The translations under genes were made by a program, and so were the position numbers. The notes under the pieces are model-generated. The model was not told the DNA's origin, searched no databases, and saw nothing but the letters and a program-made list of their open reading frames with translations. This document shows, one piece after another, positions 18,430-27,136 of a DNA stretch of 64,000 nt; position 1 is the stretch's first letter, and each line of letters starts with the position of its first letter. The stretch comes from G963556115 sp963667375. Its GTDB lineage: Bacteria; Planctomycetota; SZUA-567. The stretch covers positions 62,001 through 126,000 of the forward strand of contig OY763323.1 in NCBI GenBank assembly GCA_963667375.1, written 5' to 3'.

Positions 18430-18463
18430 AAACGGAGGACACCGCTGCTGGTGCCCTCCGTTT
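18430..18463 (+). terminator. Terminator-like hairpin after the chemoreceptor gene
   Basis: Arms AAACGGAGG (18430-18438) and CCTCCGTTT (18455-18463) form a 9-bp stem that can be extended by CAC/GTG across one mismatch; TTTATTAC at the end is a weak T-run. The rest of the 447-base gap up to 18845 contains no convincing gene. Confidence 0.6.
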
Positions 18464-18775
18464 ATTACACGCAGTCAGATGTCGGCAGTTTGCCAGCACA
18501 CCGTTTGCAGCTCTTTACTGCCATCCTGCCCGAGCTGAAGCCTTCACCGCCCGCCGCCACCAGGCATAAACCGGACTCCGCCCGAGCCCCGGTAACATGA
18601 AAAATTATTGTTTAAAACAAATCCTCCGCCTCCGGCAGCATACAGCAATCACCTGCCAGAAAAGAAGTTACACCGTAACGCAACCTTCTAAACCTGAAAA
18701 AAATTTTTCCCGTGCCAGATTAATAATTTACTTTTCAGCCCAAACAACTAAAATTACCCCTTGGTATTAATGCGC

Positions 18776-18804
18776 TTGATATTAATGATTACAGAACCTA
18801 TTTT
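18776..18804 (+). promoter_or_regulatory. Promoter candidate for the HD-GYP gene
   Basis: TTGATA (18776-18781) and TATTTT (18799-18804) are 17 bases apart, 42 bases before the ATG at 18846. The chemoreceptor and HD-GYP genes therefore seem to be separate transcripts. Confidence 0.4.
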
Positions 18805-18845
18805 AATAAAAGTTTCCAGACTGAGAGCGGAACCCGGACAGAACC

Positions 18846-20099
18846 ATGAATAACCTTACTTTGACAAAAATGGCCATACCGATGATCAAGGCGATAGACA
18901 GCTTCAACTATCTGCTCAAGTCGCATCACCGGCGCGTTGCCGTTGCCGCCTACTATATTGGCAAAGAACTCCAGCTCGAGCAGGATGAGCTCTTCCATCT
19001 GGTAATCTCCGCGGCCCTGCACGATATCGGAGCCCTCTCGGTACAGGAGAAGAACTCCCTGCTCAAAGAGGATGTGGCCAATCCGGATCCGCACTGCCTG
19101 ATGGGCTACCGGATGCTCTCCTCCTTCAGCGCCTTCAAAAAAGTAAGCCAGATCATCCGCCATCACCATATCAACTATCAGGACTCACTGCATACCGGCG
19201 GAGCGGAGATCCCTTTCCAGAGCCATATACTGCATTTTGCCGACCGGCTGGATATCTACATCGCTGCGGATGAATTCATCCTCAACCAGAAACAGACCGT
19301 AACCGAAAAACTCCGGCAGCGAGCGGGAAATATCCTTCATCCGGAGATTTTCGAGGCCTTTCTCCGTGCCTCCAGAGCCGATATCTTCTGGATCGAGATC
19401 AACAATCTCAGCATCGACAACCTTTTCAACAAGCTGCATTTCAGCCTGGACTACCAGCTGAAGACCGAGAACATTGTCGAATTCGCCATTACCATCTCCC
19501 GGATTATAGACTTCCGGAGCCGCTTCACCGCCACCCATTCATACACCGTCGCGCATATCGCCATGGAGCTGGGCAAATACTTCGGGCTTACCGATGAAAA
19601 ATGTATCAAACTGCTGATAGCAGGGCTGCTCCATGATATCGGCAAGATCGGTATTGATCCCGGACTGATTGAAAAGAACGGCAAGCTCACCGAGAGTGAG
19701 TTCAACCTCATAAAGCTCCATCCCTACTATACCGGGCAGATTCTGAATGAACTCCATTCTTCGGAGTGGTTCCGGGAGATCATCCACTGGGTTGAACGCC
19801 ATCACGAGAAGAATAACGGCTCCGGTTACCCCTATGCCCTGAGTGACGAACAGCTGGATTTCGAAGGCAAGCTGCTCTCCTTCTCCGATGTTATCGCCGC
19901 ACTCACCGAGGAACGGCCTTACCGCCGCAGTCAGCCGATAGCACTGGCAATGACCATTATCGAGGAGCAGCTGGCGCCCTACATCTCCCGCGAAATCTTC
20001 CAGAACATAAAGCAGCACCAGGCTGAGATAGAGACTATTGTCACCCAGTGTCAGCAGCAGATGTCCAGAGAGTACTCGCTCCCGCTTCAGGCCCTCTAG
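18846..20099 (+). CDS. Tandem HD-domain phosphodiesterase with C-terminal HD-GYP domain
   Basis: 417 residues, predicted to degrade cyclic di-GMP to GMP. The first HD domain (about 20-150) keeps H, LHDIG, HxxxGY, HHH and FADRLD but lacks the GYP signature. The second (about 220-395) is a complete HD-GYP: HSYTVAHI, LLHDIGKIGI near 263, HPYYTGQIL, HHEKNNGSGYP near 320 and FSDVIAALT. No receiver, PAS or membrane domain is seen, so it is probably cytosolic and regulated by partners. It is encoded beside the chemoreceptor inside the prophage. The only other c-di-GMP enzyme in the window is the GGDEF protein at 49-50.5 kb. Confidence 0.9.
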   Translation: MNNLTLTKMAIPMIKAIDSFNYLLKSHHRRVAVAAYYIGKELQLEQDELFHLVISAALHDIGALSVQEKNSLLKEDVANPDPHCLMGYRMLSSFSAFKKVSQIIRHHHINYQDSLHTGGAEIPFQSHILHFADRLDIYIAADEFILNQKQTVTEKLRQRAGNILHPEIFEAFLRASRADIFWIEINNLSIDNLFNKLHFSLDYQLKTENIVEFAITISRIIDFRSRFTATHSYTVAHIAMELGKYFGLTDEKCIKLLIAGLLHDIGKIGIDPGLIEKNGKLTESEFNLIKLHPYYTGQILNELHSSEWFREIIHWVERHHEKNNGSGYPYALSDEQLDFEGKLLSFSDVIAALTEERPYRRSQPIALAMTIIEEQLAPYISREIFQNIKQHQAEIETIVTQCQQQMSREYSLPLQAL

Positions 20100-20121
20100 C
20101 CGGCAGCGCTTTCCCCATAAA

Positions 20122-20155
20122 AAAAAACTGAACAGCCCGGCAATTACCAGACTGT
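20122..20155 (-). terminator. Minus-strand terminator at the end of the upstream phage module
   Basis: ACTGAACAG and CTGTTCAGT form a 9-bp stem; on the minus strand it is followed by a run of nine T (complement of the A-run just left of the stem). It lies just after the stop of the 182-residue gene (20193), so transcripts from the replication/portal side probably end here before reaching the cargo. Confidence 0.75.
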
Positions 20156-20192
20156 TCAGTAAGATATCCATCGAATTCCGCAACCGCACTCT

Positions 20193-20741
20193 TCAGCCAG
20201 TCGCCATAACCTCGGCAATACGCTCCTCCAGCTCGGTCAGCGTATAACGCCCGCAGAGGCGGAGAGAAGCCGGAGCGAGAGCCGCCACAAAGTCACTGCC
20301 CTCACGCCATGCCAGCAGCCCCGCCACTTCGACCCGGAGGGTACCCCTGCGCGCGCACCCCTGCTCCAGCTCCTGTCTGCCGATCCCAAGCAGCTGCGGC
20401 CACTCCCGCCGCTGTCCCAGCGGTAATGAGCGCACCAGCTCCCGCAGCCGCTGAGCCTCCAGCTCGACGCTGAGTCCACACTCTGGAGAGAGCAGAGCCT
20501 GCAGCTGCTGCTTGCGCCGGCGCAGCGACAAGACCGGAGACCGCAGTTTCCGGCTCTGCCGCTGTACCCGTCTGAACCGGAAGAGCAGCCGCAACAGCTG
20601 ACGGCGCTGACACAACAGTGTTTCCAGTACCCGCTGCTGCCGGGCATACTCACTGTCCACCGCATCTATCTCCAGCCAGTCCAGAATATCCTCCAGCTCA
20701 GGATTCACCCTGAACCTTACCTGCTCCGCTATACTTTTCAT
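20193..20741 (-). CDS. Uncharacterised phage protein, Leu/Arg-rich
   Basis: 182 residues, not recognised. It opens with SIAEQVRFRVNPELEDILDW, then a long basic helical stretch (about 35-90, many Arg/Gln/Leu, LLRLLFRFRRVQRQSRKL) and a C-terminal half ending in YTLTELEERIAEVMATG. GGGGGAAGCGGGT lies before the ATG. It follows the portal gene by 93 bases and is the last gene before the cargo insertion, so a head-completion or connector-associated role is possible; nothing proves it. Confidence 0.6.
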   Translation of the reverse strand: MKSIAEQVRFRVNPELEDILDWLEIDAVDSEYARQQRVLETLLCQRRQLLRLLFRFRRVQRQSRKLRSPVLSLRRRKQQLQALLSPECGLSVELEAQRLRELVRSLPLGQRREWPQLLGIGRQELEQGCARRGTLRVEVAGLLAWREGSDFVAALAPASLRLCGRYTLTELEERIAEVMATG

Positions 20742-20834
20742 ACCCGCTTCCCCCTGTAAACACCGCCGCTGAAATGCTCCGGCAGAGTCGTCCTGCCCCC
20801 TGCCGGAACTGTAACCCGGGACTATCGTAACGCC

Positions 20835-22538
20835 CTACCCGGCCGCACCCGCAAGTTCACCGACAATACCCTTCAGATCACTTCCGGAGAGTTTATCCAG
20901 CAGCGGCGGCGCCAGCTGCTGCAGCTGCGAGGATATTTGCTGCTGCTGACCCTGCTGCAGACGCTGCTGGCGCAGCGCCGCCACCTCCTTCTCGGAGTTG
21001 AGCAGATCACCGTCGATTGAGAGCACCTGCGCATAACGCTGCAGCACCTTGTCGGAATTGATATTATCCGTAATCTGCGGCTGCTGGCGGGCGCAATTGC
21101 CGGCAAAGCCGACAAACTGCTCGATCGTCGCCAGCTCGCTCAGCTTCTGCGACTGCGCCAGCACCGAGATATAGTCGATACGCACCTCCCGTCCGATCAT
21201 TTCCGATGGCGGCGGCGGTATTATCCCGCCGGCACGGGAGAGAATATTGAAGCAGCGGCTGAATATCGGATCCAGCGCCTCCTTCTCGAGCAGCTCGACC
21301 ACCGGGGTGATATTCCCCATCTTCTCGGCATTTATCGAGTTGATCTCGGTAGCGGACATGCTCTTATCCCGCTGCATGATCGGCATAAAGAGATCATTGT
21401 AGAAGACCTCGCGGATACTCTGCTGCAGCTTCTCAAGCTTGGCCTCGGTGAGCTGATAGGAGTTCTGCGGCTGATAGATCGGCGCAACTCCGGCATCGGC
21501 GTTCATCGCCGGCACATAGGTCACCCCGTTGGGCGAGAGATCGATCAGTGAGTTCTTCATATTCCCCTTGACCGTCACCGGCGGCGCGGTGTTCTTACGC
21601 AGCGAGGTCAGATTCTGCTTATCGATCTCATAGAGCGTCTTGACATCCGCGAGCGCGGTGCGTGCCGGTGAATGCCCGTATACCGACCCGCTCATCCGCT
21701 CCCAGCGCGGTGCCACAAAGGGCTTGGTCTCAAAGCCGTTGCGCCGGATCAGCTTCGCCCCGTCCCCGCCGCAGCGGATGATATACAGATCATCCCAGGC
21801 CATCGCCGGTGTTCCAGGCGCCCCGTCGGAGTAGGCGGCATTGGGGCGTATCAGGTTGAGCACCTCAAACCTCCGGTCAACCTGCCCGTGTTCGGCAGCC
21901 TCGACAATAATCTCCGGCAGCTCTCTGGCGCTGAACTTCTCCAGCAGCTGCCTGGGTGTGTAGTACGCCCGGCGCAGCAGAGTATCGACCTCACCCTTCT
22001 CATTCTGATCCAGATAATACTCACCGCAGGAGAGCGGTGTAAAGCTGAAACCGGTATCCAGATCACTCTCGATCAGCAGCACTCCCTGCCCGTAGAGCGC
22101 CATCTCCCGGAATAAGAGGTGCATCGCTCCGTAGATATCCGCCCGGTTATAGTAGTGCAGGAGGGCGTCACGCACCTTCCCCAGCCAGATTCCGGCGCTC
22201 TCGCCCGCAGCTACCGCCCCGAAATCCTGCAACCCGAGCTGGAACCACATCCGTGACGGCGAGACCATCCCGCCGAGCATCCCGGCGGCGAGCACCCGCA
22301 CCGCCTTCTCGGGATACGAGTCAAGCACCTTGCTGTAACGCTTATGCCCTTCGACCGTTCCCCCGTTAGCGTCCAGCGCCAGAGCCGAGTGCGGATAGAT
22401 ATAGTCCCGGATCTCCCTCCAGGTATCCTCCCAGCTCGCGCGGACATTCTCCAGCGCCCGCACCAGTTCCAGACACCGCTCCAGCTCCTCCTGAGCCCCG
22501 TCCGGTTCGAGCGCTTCATATACATTTTCCACTTCCAT
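20835..22538 (-). CDS. Phage portal (head-tail connector) protein
   Basis: 567 residues, the dodecameric ring through which DNA is packaged and ejected. The opening (ASWEDTWREIRDYIYPHSAL), KVLDSYPEKAVRVLAAGMLGGMVSPSRMWFQLGL, MSATEINSINAEKMGNITPV and a Gln-rich tail match the podovirus head-tail connector family. It lies downstream of TerL as expected. Confidence 0.87.
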   Translation of the reverse strand: MEVENVYEALEPDGAQEELERCLELVRALENVRASWEDTWREIRDYIYPHSALALDANGGTVEGHKRYSKVLDSYPEKAVRVLAAGMLGGMVSPSRMWFQLGLQDFGAVAAGESAGIWLGKVRDALLHYYNRADIYGAMHLLFREMALYGQGVLLIESDLDTGFSFTPLSCGEYYLDQNEKGEVDTLLRRAYYTPRQLLEKFSARELPEIIVEAAEHGQVDRRFEVLNLIRPNAAYSDGAPGTPAMAWDDLYIIRCGGDGAKLIRRNGFETKPFVAPRWERMSGSVYGHSPARTALADVKTLYEIDKQNLTSLRKNTAPPVTVKGNMKNSLIDLSPNGVTYVPAMNADAGVAPIYQPQNSYQLTEAKLEKLQQSIREVFYNDLFMPIMQRDKSMSATEINSINAEKMGNITPVVELLEKEALDPIFSRCFNILSRAGGIIPPPPSEMIGREVRIDYISVLAQSQKLSELATIEQFVGFAGNCARQQPQITDNINSDKVLQRYAQVLSIDGDLLNSEKEVAALRQQRLQQGQQQQISSQLQQLAPPLLDKLSGSDLKGIVGELAGAAG

Positions 22539-22636
22539 TATTATCCCTTATCCAGTTGTTCCCGTAATTTACTGCTCAGAGTACTGAGTACACCCGGTCT
22601 CTTCCGGCCAACCCGCGGAAAAGACCGGGCCGCACC

Positions 22637-22867
22637 CTACTCACCCAGCAGCGTCTTATTATTGACCGTCGCCGTACCACTCGCGCCAAGAGGCGAGGTA
22701 AGCGTATTATTCTCGGTATTCGTCTTGGCCGCGAGCTGCTTTTTGATCTTCTCATTCGCGTCATCAACCGCCTTGTTGGCATCGACCGAACTCGGCGCTG
22801 TAGCCTGCACCGACTGCGCCACCGGAATATACGTCGGCGAACTTGAACCACCCATCAAACTACCCAT
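22637..22867 (-). CDS. Small phage structural or accessory protein
   Basis: 76 residues between TerL and portal, with a good AAAGGAGATAGTT site. Composition is Ser/Thr/Ala/Asn-rich, with one short helix (VDANKAVDDANEKIKKQLAA) flanked by disordered stretches. Small genes at this place in related phages encode minor head proteins; no specific function can be given. Confidence 0.6.
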   Translation of the reverse strand: MGSLMGGSSSPTYIPVAQSVQATAPSSVDANKAVDDANEKIKKQLAAKTNTENNTLTSPLGASGTATVNNKTLLGE

Positions 22868-22941
22868 AACTATCTCCTTTCAAATTTAAAACCCGCTTCC
22901 GGCACCCTGCCGGAACCGAAGATAAAACCACCTCTCAGCAC

Positions 22942-24339
22942 TCACACGGTGAAGAGACCATCCTCATCCGCGGTTTTTACCCGCATCCCGGTACTCACCC
23001 CGCCACCGAGATAATCCCCGGCAAAGGTCAGCGCCAGCGCATCCGCGTTATCCGGAGAAGCGTAACCGCGCTTCTTGATACTCTCTTTACGCTCAAGCTT
23101 TATCCGGTCACGCACATCATACTCATAGAGCGGAACCGTCAGATCATTCGCCAGCTCCTCGGACTCCTCTACCGCTCCCCCGCTGCGCAGCCACTCCCGG
23201 AGTCTGCCCCAGAGCTCGGCACGGCGGTTATAATACGTGCTCTCCTGCGACCGCGAACCGAACTCGATACCCTGTACCGGATAGCCATGACTTGCTAGAT
23301 AGTCATAGACGCCGGCACCGACCCCGCCGAGATCGACAAATATCTCGCTGCAGTCATGCTCGACATAGAGTGTCGCCACCCGGCACGCCAGCGTATGGGT
23401 GTCACAGTCCTTGACCCGGTATACCCTCCGGGCGGATATTCCCTGCCGCAGATAGACTACCGAGCTGTCATCACCGAAGCGCGCCACATCGACTCCCAGC
23501 AGCCGCGGAGCATAGGCGTAGAGCGCCGGATCACCACTCACCTCCCGGTAACGCTCCATCGCTCCCGCCACCAGATCGGAGGCGATAAACTGCATACTCG
23601 ACGACGCCGGGAACTGCCCCAGCACCCGCACCCGGTACTCATTACTCTCCGCCCCGTACTGCGAACGCATCTTCCGGATATACTCCTGCTTGACATTGGC
23701 GCTGTCGAGACAGGAGAGGGTGAAGCGCACCCAGCTGTCACGGTACTTATTGAAGGTCTGCCAGAAGAAGCCGCTGGTATGGGTCGGATTGCCCGCCAGC
23801 AGAAACCGCGCGTCGGCGGTTGTCAGTGCTCCGAAGGCGACCTCGAAGATCTTGGTCGCCACCCCGGAGGCCTCGTCGATCAGAAAGAGCAGGTGCTCGG
23901 CGTGAAACCCCTGCAGCGCGTCCGGATTATCAGGTCTGCTGGTGCGCGCCTGCACGAAGCGGTCTGGACGAGCCCGGATAAAGCACTTCTCCGAGTTTAT
24001 CTCGATCGCGTCGCGGAAGGGATTCTCCATCCGGCTGTGCCACTTGCGCAGCTCCGGCCACATAGTGGATTTGAGCTGCTCACGCGCCGGATGGGTCACC
24101 GGCACCTTGCAGTCATCGAAGCAGGAGATGAACCAGAGCGCCAGACACGCCAGCGTCGAGGTCTTCCCCACGCCATGCCCGGACTTGACCGTCACCCAGG
24201 CTCCGGGATACTTCAGCGCATCGATTATCTGCGCCTGCTGCACCGTCGGTTGAAAATTTATAACCTCCCGGCAGAAAGCCAGCGGATCATTGCGCCAGCG
24301 CAGAATACTCGCCTCCAGCCGGTTCAGTTCAGTCACCAT
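22942..24339 (-). CDS. terL: Phage terminase large subunit
   Basis: 465-residue packaging motor. The ATPase domain has Walker A SGHGVGKTS (residues about 53-61) and Walker B LLFLIDEAS (about 150-158). The RNase H-like nuclease domain carries its acidic triad in GVDVARFGDD (about 282-291), IFVDLGG (about 333-339) and DNADALALTFA (about 430-440). All key residues are present, so it looks functional. It overlaps the end of the DnaC-like gene by 11 bases. It is related to terminases of headful (pac) or T7/BPP-type phages; the packaging mode is not certain. Confidence 0.92.
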   Translation of the reverse strand: MVTELNRLEASILRWRNDPLAFCREVINFQPTVQQAQIIDALKYPGAWVTVKSGHGVGKTSTLACLALWFISCFDDCKVPVTHPAREQLKSTMWPELRKWHSRMENPFRDAIEINSEKCFIRARPDRFVQARTSRPDNPDALQGFHAEHLLFLIDEASGVATKIFEVAFGALTTADARFLLAGNPTHTSGFFWQTFNKYRDSWVRFTLSCLDSANVKQEYIRKMRSQYGAESNEYRVRVLGQFPASSSMQFIASDLVAGAMERYREVSGDPALYAYAPRLLGVDVARFGDDSSVVYLRQGISARRVYRVKDCDTHTLACRVATLYVEHDCSEIFVDLGGVGAGVYDYLASHGYPVQGIEFGSRSQESTYYNRRAELWGRLREWLRSGGAVEESEELANDLTVPLYEYDVRDRIKLERKESIKKRGYASPDNADALALTFAGDYLGGGVSTGMRVKTADEDGLFTV

Positions 24340-25075
24340 GGTTCTTCCTCCTTCCGCCCTCCAGCCGCCGGTCTACACCCGGAAGCACCAGCGTGGCGTA
24401 CTCCGCCAGTCGGCTGGCGATCCGCGGTTCAAAGGCATCGATCTGATCAAGATTCAGATTCGAGGTCACGATAGTCGGCCGGAGCTGATCCCCACGTTCC
24501 GCCAGTATCGTATAGATTGCCGCCACCGACCACTCACTCAGCTTCTCCGCCCCGAAATCATCGAGCACCAGCAGCCCGACCCGCCGGAAACGCTCCAGGA
24601 CCGGACGGGTACCACCGCCGCCGAAGGTCTCCTGCAGCTCCAGCAGCAGATCGGTACTCCGCCGCCAGAGCACATCGTACCCCTTGTCGGTAGCCAGCTC
24701 CAGCAGCAGCGAATTGACCAGCGCCGCCGCCAGATGGGTCTTACCGATCCCCTGCGTTCCGCAGAGAAATACCGACCCTTCCCCCGCGAGCGCCGCGCGC
24801 AGCGGATAGACCCCGCCCCCGCTGAAATCCCGCAGCCGTGCCCGGCGGTAGCGTCTGGGCAGCTGCGCGAGCAGCGCCGCAACTTCCGGATCACGCCGGA
24901 CCAGATCCCGATAGTGGCAGCGGCGCCGGGAACAGAGAACCGCCCCGGGATACGCCTGCAGATAGGCTGCGCTCAGCTCCTTGCCGCAGCTGCGGCAGCA
25001 TACCGCCTCAGCCACCGCTGCCGCCGCCACCGGCGGGATGACCGCTGAACTTTCCCCTACCGCCGCTGCTGCCAC
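24329..25075 (-). CDS. Phage DnaC-like helicase loader ATPase with zinc motif
   Basis: AAA+ protein that loads the host replicative helicase. An N-terminal zinc-ribbon-like cluster (CRSCG ... LCSRRRC) precedes Walker A FLCGTQGIGKTHLA, Walker B LLVLDDFGAE, the sensor TIVTSNLNL and the arginine-finger region RIASRL. The start is uncertain: the open frame runs up to 25342 but overlaps the preceding gene; GTG at 25075 has a GGAG six bases before it and keeps all motifs (248 residues), while ATG at 25174 has no site. Paired with the winged-helix gene just upstream it forms a typical phage replication-initiation pair. Confidence 0.82.
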   Translation of the reverse strand: MAAAAVGESSAVIPPVAAAAVAEAVCCRSCGKELSAAYLQAYPGAVLCSRRRCHYRDLVRRDPEVAALLAQLPRRYRRARLRDFSGGGVYPLRAALAGEGSVFLCGTQGIGKTHLAAALVNSLLLELATDKGYDVLWRRSTDLLLELQETFGGGGTRPVLERFRRVGLLVLDDFGAEKLSEWSVAAIYTILAERGDQLRPTIVTSNLNLDQIDAFEPRIASRLAEYATLVLPGVDRRLEGGRRKNHGD

Positions 25076-25748
25076 TCCCGGCTCCGGGATAGACCTTCCC
25101 CCTGCTTCCTCTTCTCTTCTCCGCACCTTCTGTTCCTCCCTTCTTCGCAAAATTCTCGAGCACTGCCGCGACATAACGCGGCGGCGGATTATAGCCGCAA
25201 TTCGCCAGCGCCCGAGAGAACGCCTCACCCAGCCACCCCGCGGAATAGCGCTCCAGCCAGTCGGCCAGTTCCGGCGGCGGTACCTCCCAGCCTCCGGCGG
25301 CAAGCTTCTGAAACAACTCCCGCTCCGGCGCTCCCATATCATATCCTGTTATCTCTGTATTCTCTTTTTTAAGTACCGGCCCCGACTCTGCCCCAGCTCT
25401 GCCGCCCACTGCGCCTGCAGGCTGCGCCGGATACTGATAAGCCTCATAGTTCACCAGTGTTACCAATAGCCCGTTGCCTGCCCGGGTGCTGACAATCTCA
25501 CCGGTAGAGCGGAGCTTCTCCAGTGCCAGACGGACCTGCTTACGGGTCAGCCCGAGCTCGGATGCCAGATGCTGATAGCTGCTCAAGAGCTGCCCCCGGC
25601 GGATAAGCAGCTTGCGCCATGACCGGTCACGCCAGTTCGCCTGGAGCAGCAGATGCAGAAATACCGCCTTTACCTGCTGATCCTGATACCAGCGCCATTC
25701 CAGCAGCTTCCGGTGCAGCAGTACCGCCCCCGCGCTATAGCCGAGCAT
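25008..25748 (-). CDS. Phage replication initiation protein (winged helix, DnaD/O type)
   Basis: 246 residues from the ATG at 25748 (GGGAGGT seven bases before it; an in-frame ATG at 25805 has no site). The N-terminal winged helix runs to about 110 (LLHRKLLEWRWYQDQQVKAV, then LASELGLTRKQVRLALEKL and GEIVSTRAGNGLLVTLVNYE), as in phage replication proteins that bind the origin. A variable Ala/Gly linker follows, then a conserved-looking helix block (WLGEAFSRALANCGYNPPP) and a Gly/Ser/Arg-rich tail that overlaps the DnaC-like gene. Confidence 0.78.
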   Translation of the reverse strand: MLGYSAGAVLLHRKLLEWRWYQDQQVKAVFLHLLLQANWRDRSWRKLLIRRGQLLSSYQHLASELGLTRKQVRLALEKLRSTGEIVSTRAGNGLLVTLVNYEAYQYPAQPAGAVGGRAGAESGPVLKKENTEITGYDMGAPERELFQKLAAGGWEVPPPELADWLERYSAGWLGEAFSRALANCGYNPPPRYVAAVLENFAKKGGTEGAEKRRGSRGKVYPGAGSGSSGGRGKFSGHPAGGGGSGG

Positions 25749-25897
25749 CACCGCACCTCCCGGCATCAGCCGTTTCACCTCCCGCCGCGAACCCAGGGTT
25801 AACACCCTTCAGGCTGCAGTCAGGGATTAACCGTATCAGCCCGCCTTCCTGCAACCCAGGTTCCCCGGCAGTCCCACCTCTCCGGTCAAGACCACCG

Positions 25898-27079
25898 TTA
25901 TTCAGTTTCTCCATCCCGACTTGCATCAGTTTTCCTTTCATCCGCCCCCGCCGGCTGCGGTTCAAGCGCTGCGGCCGCCGGCTGCTTCTCAACCGCCAGC
26001 AGCGAGCTGTAATCCTCAGGTGTGAGCCGCACCCGCTCACCGGACACCAGCACATACGGCCGGACGATCCCGCTCTTTCTGAACTCTCCGGCCACCTTCC
26101 GCAGCGCCTGACGCCGCAGATTATCCGCTGCTTCGCGCTTCAGCTCCTGCTGCCGTCTGAGCGCTACTCCCGCCAGCGCCTGCTGGCGGGGCGAGAGCGC
26201 CGAAAGATAATCCTGCAGCCCGGCAGCAGAATCCTTTTGCGCCAGCCTAATGACCTCAGCCAGCACTCTCCGGTCCGCGATATCAGCAGCGAGCTCCGCC
26301 CGCTCCTCCGGCTCTATACGGTCTCCAAGCTTCTCCAGATAAGCCGTCGCCAGCTCAAACGAACCGTCATCGGTAAGATCCGTGACCTTGGCGCTTATCA
26401 GCGGCAGCAGACGCTTCCGCGCATAGCCGAGGATCTCCCGGTCCTCGGAGATACCACTCTGAAACGCCTCCTCGCAGGACTGATTGAACGCCTTCTCGCT
26501 GAAATGCTCCAGCTCGCCGACACTCTCATCCGCCGAGGCCAGACGCTGCAGCGCCGTATCGGTGGCATAACGGAGATTTTTCTCCCGCTCCCGCTGAGTC
26601 ACCTCCTGAAGATTGCGGGTATAATGCTTATATTCCTGCGCCAGATGCTCCCGATAATTCTCAGCGAAAATCTGCGAAACCCCGGGAGCGGATGCAAGTT
26701 CACGATACCGCTCATGTATCTCCCGCGCCTTGCCTGCATATCCCTGCCAGCTCTGCTCTACCTCACCGCTGCTCGCCGCCGTCTTTAGCTCCCGGTTATA
26801 CCCCGCACCAAGGCTGCTGAGCTCGGTATCATAATTCCTGAACCTGCCGAGTACGCCATGCGCCTCAGTCTCCTCCGCGATTCCACCCGCCGCCAGACCG
26901 GTCAACAGCGTCGGATAGCGGGTTTCAGCAGTTGTTTCCACCGGTATACCCGCAGACGCTGACCCCGGCATGGATGCAGACACCGGTTCGGTGACACCCA
27001 GCACTGATTTCGATTCCCCCATGTTTTCTCCAGCGGCATTACCCGCTCCCAAGTCCGCTTCTGATATTCTAAATCCCAT
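25898..27079 (-). CDS. Uncharacterised phage protein, largely helical
   Basis: 393 residues, not recognised. After a Gly/Ala-rich N-terminus (1 to about 80) it is almost wholly charged helix (about 85-345), with repeated Tyr/Arg/Glu patterns (YRELASAPGVSQIFAENYRE, EELKREAADNL-like runs) and an acidic Ala/Pro tail. No signal peptide or membrane span. GGGAAGGGAG precedes the ATG. Its place between the nuclease and the replication gene suggests early DNA metabolism, but a length and helicity like those of ejection or scaffold proteins leave a virion role open. Confidence 0.55.
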   Translation of the reverse strand: MGFRISEADLGAGNAAGENMGESKSVLGVTEPVSASMPGSASAGIPVETTAETRYPTLLTGLAAGGIAEETEAHGVLGRFRNYDTELSSLGAGYNRELKTAASSGEVEQSWQGYAGKAREIHERYRELASAPGVSQIFAENYREHLAQEYKHYTRNLQEVTQREREKNLRYATDTALQRLASADESVGELEHFSEKAFNQSCEEAFQSGISEDREILGYARKRLLPLISAKVTDLTDDGSFELATAYLEKLGDRIEPEERAELAADIADRRVLAEVIRLAQKDSAAGLQDYLSALSPRQQALAGVALRRQQELKREAADNLRRQALRKVAGEFRKSGIVRPYVLVSGERVRLTPEDYSSLLAVEKQPAAAALEPQPAGADERKTDASRDGETE

Positions 27080-27136
27080 TACTCCCTTCCCTTCTACACA
27101 CTTGCTGTATACTTTCCAATCACCCTGCTTACACTC

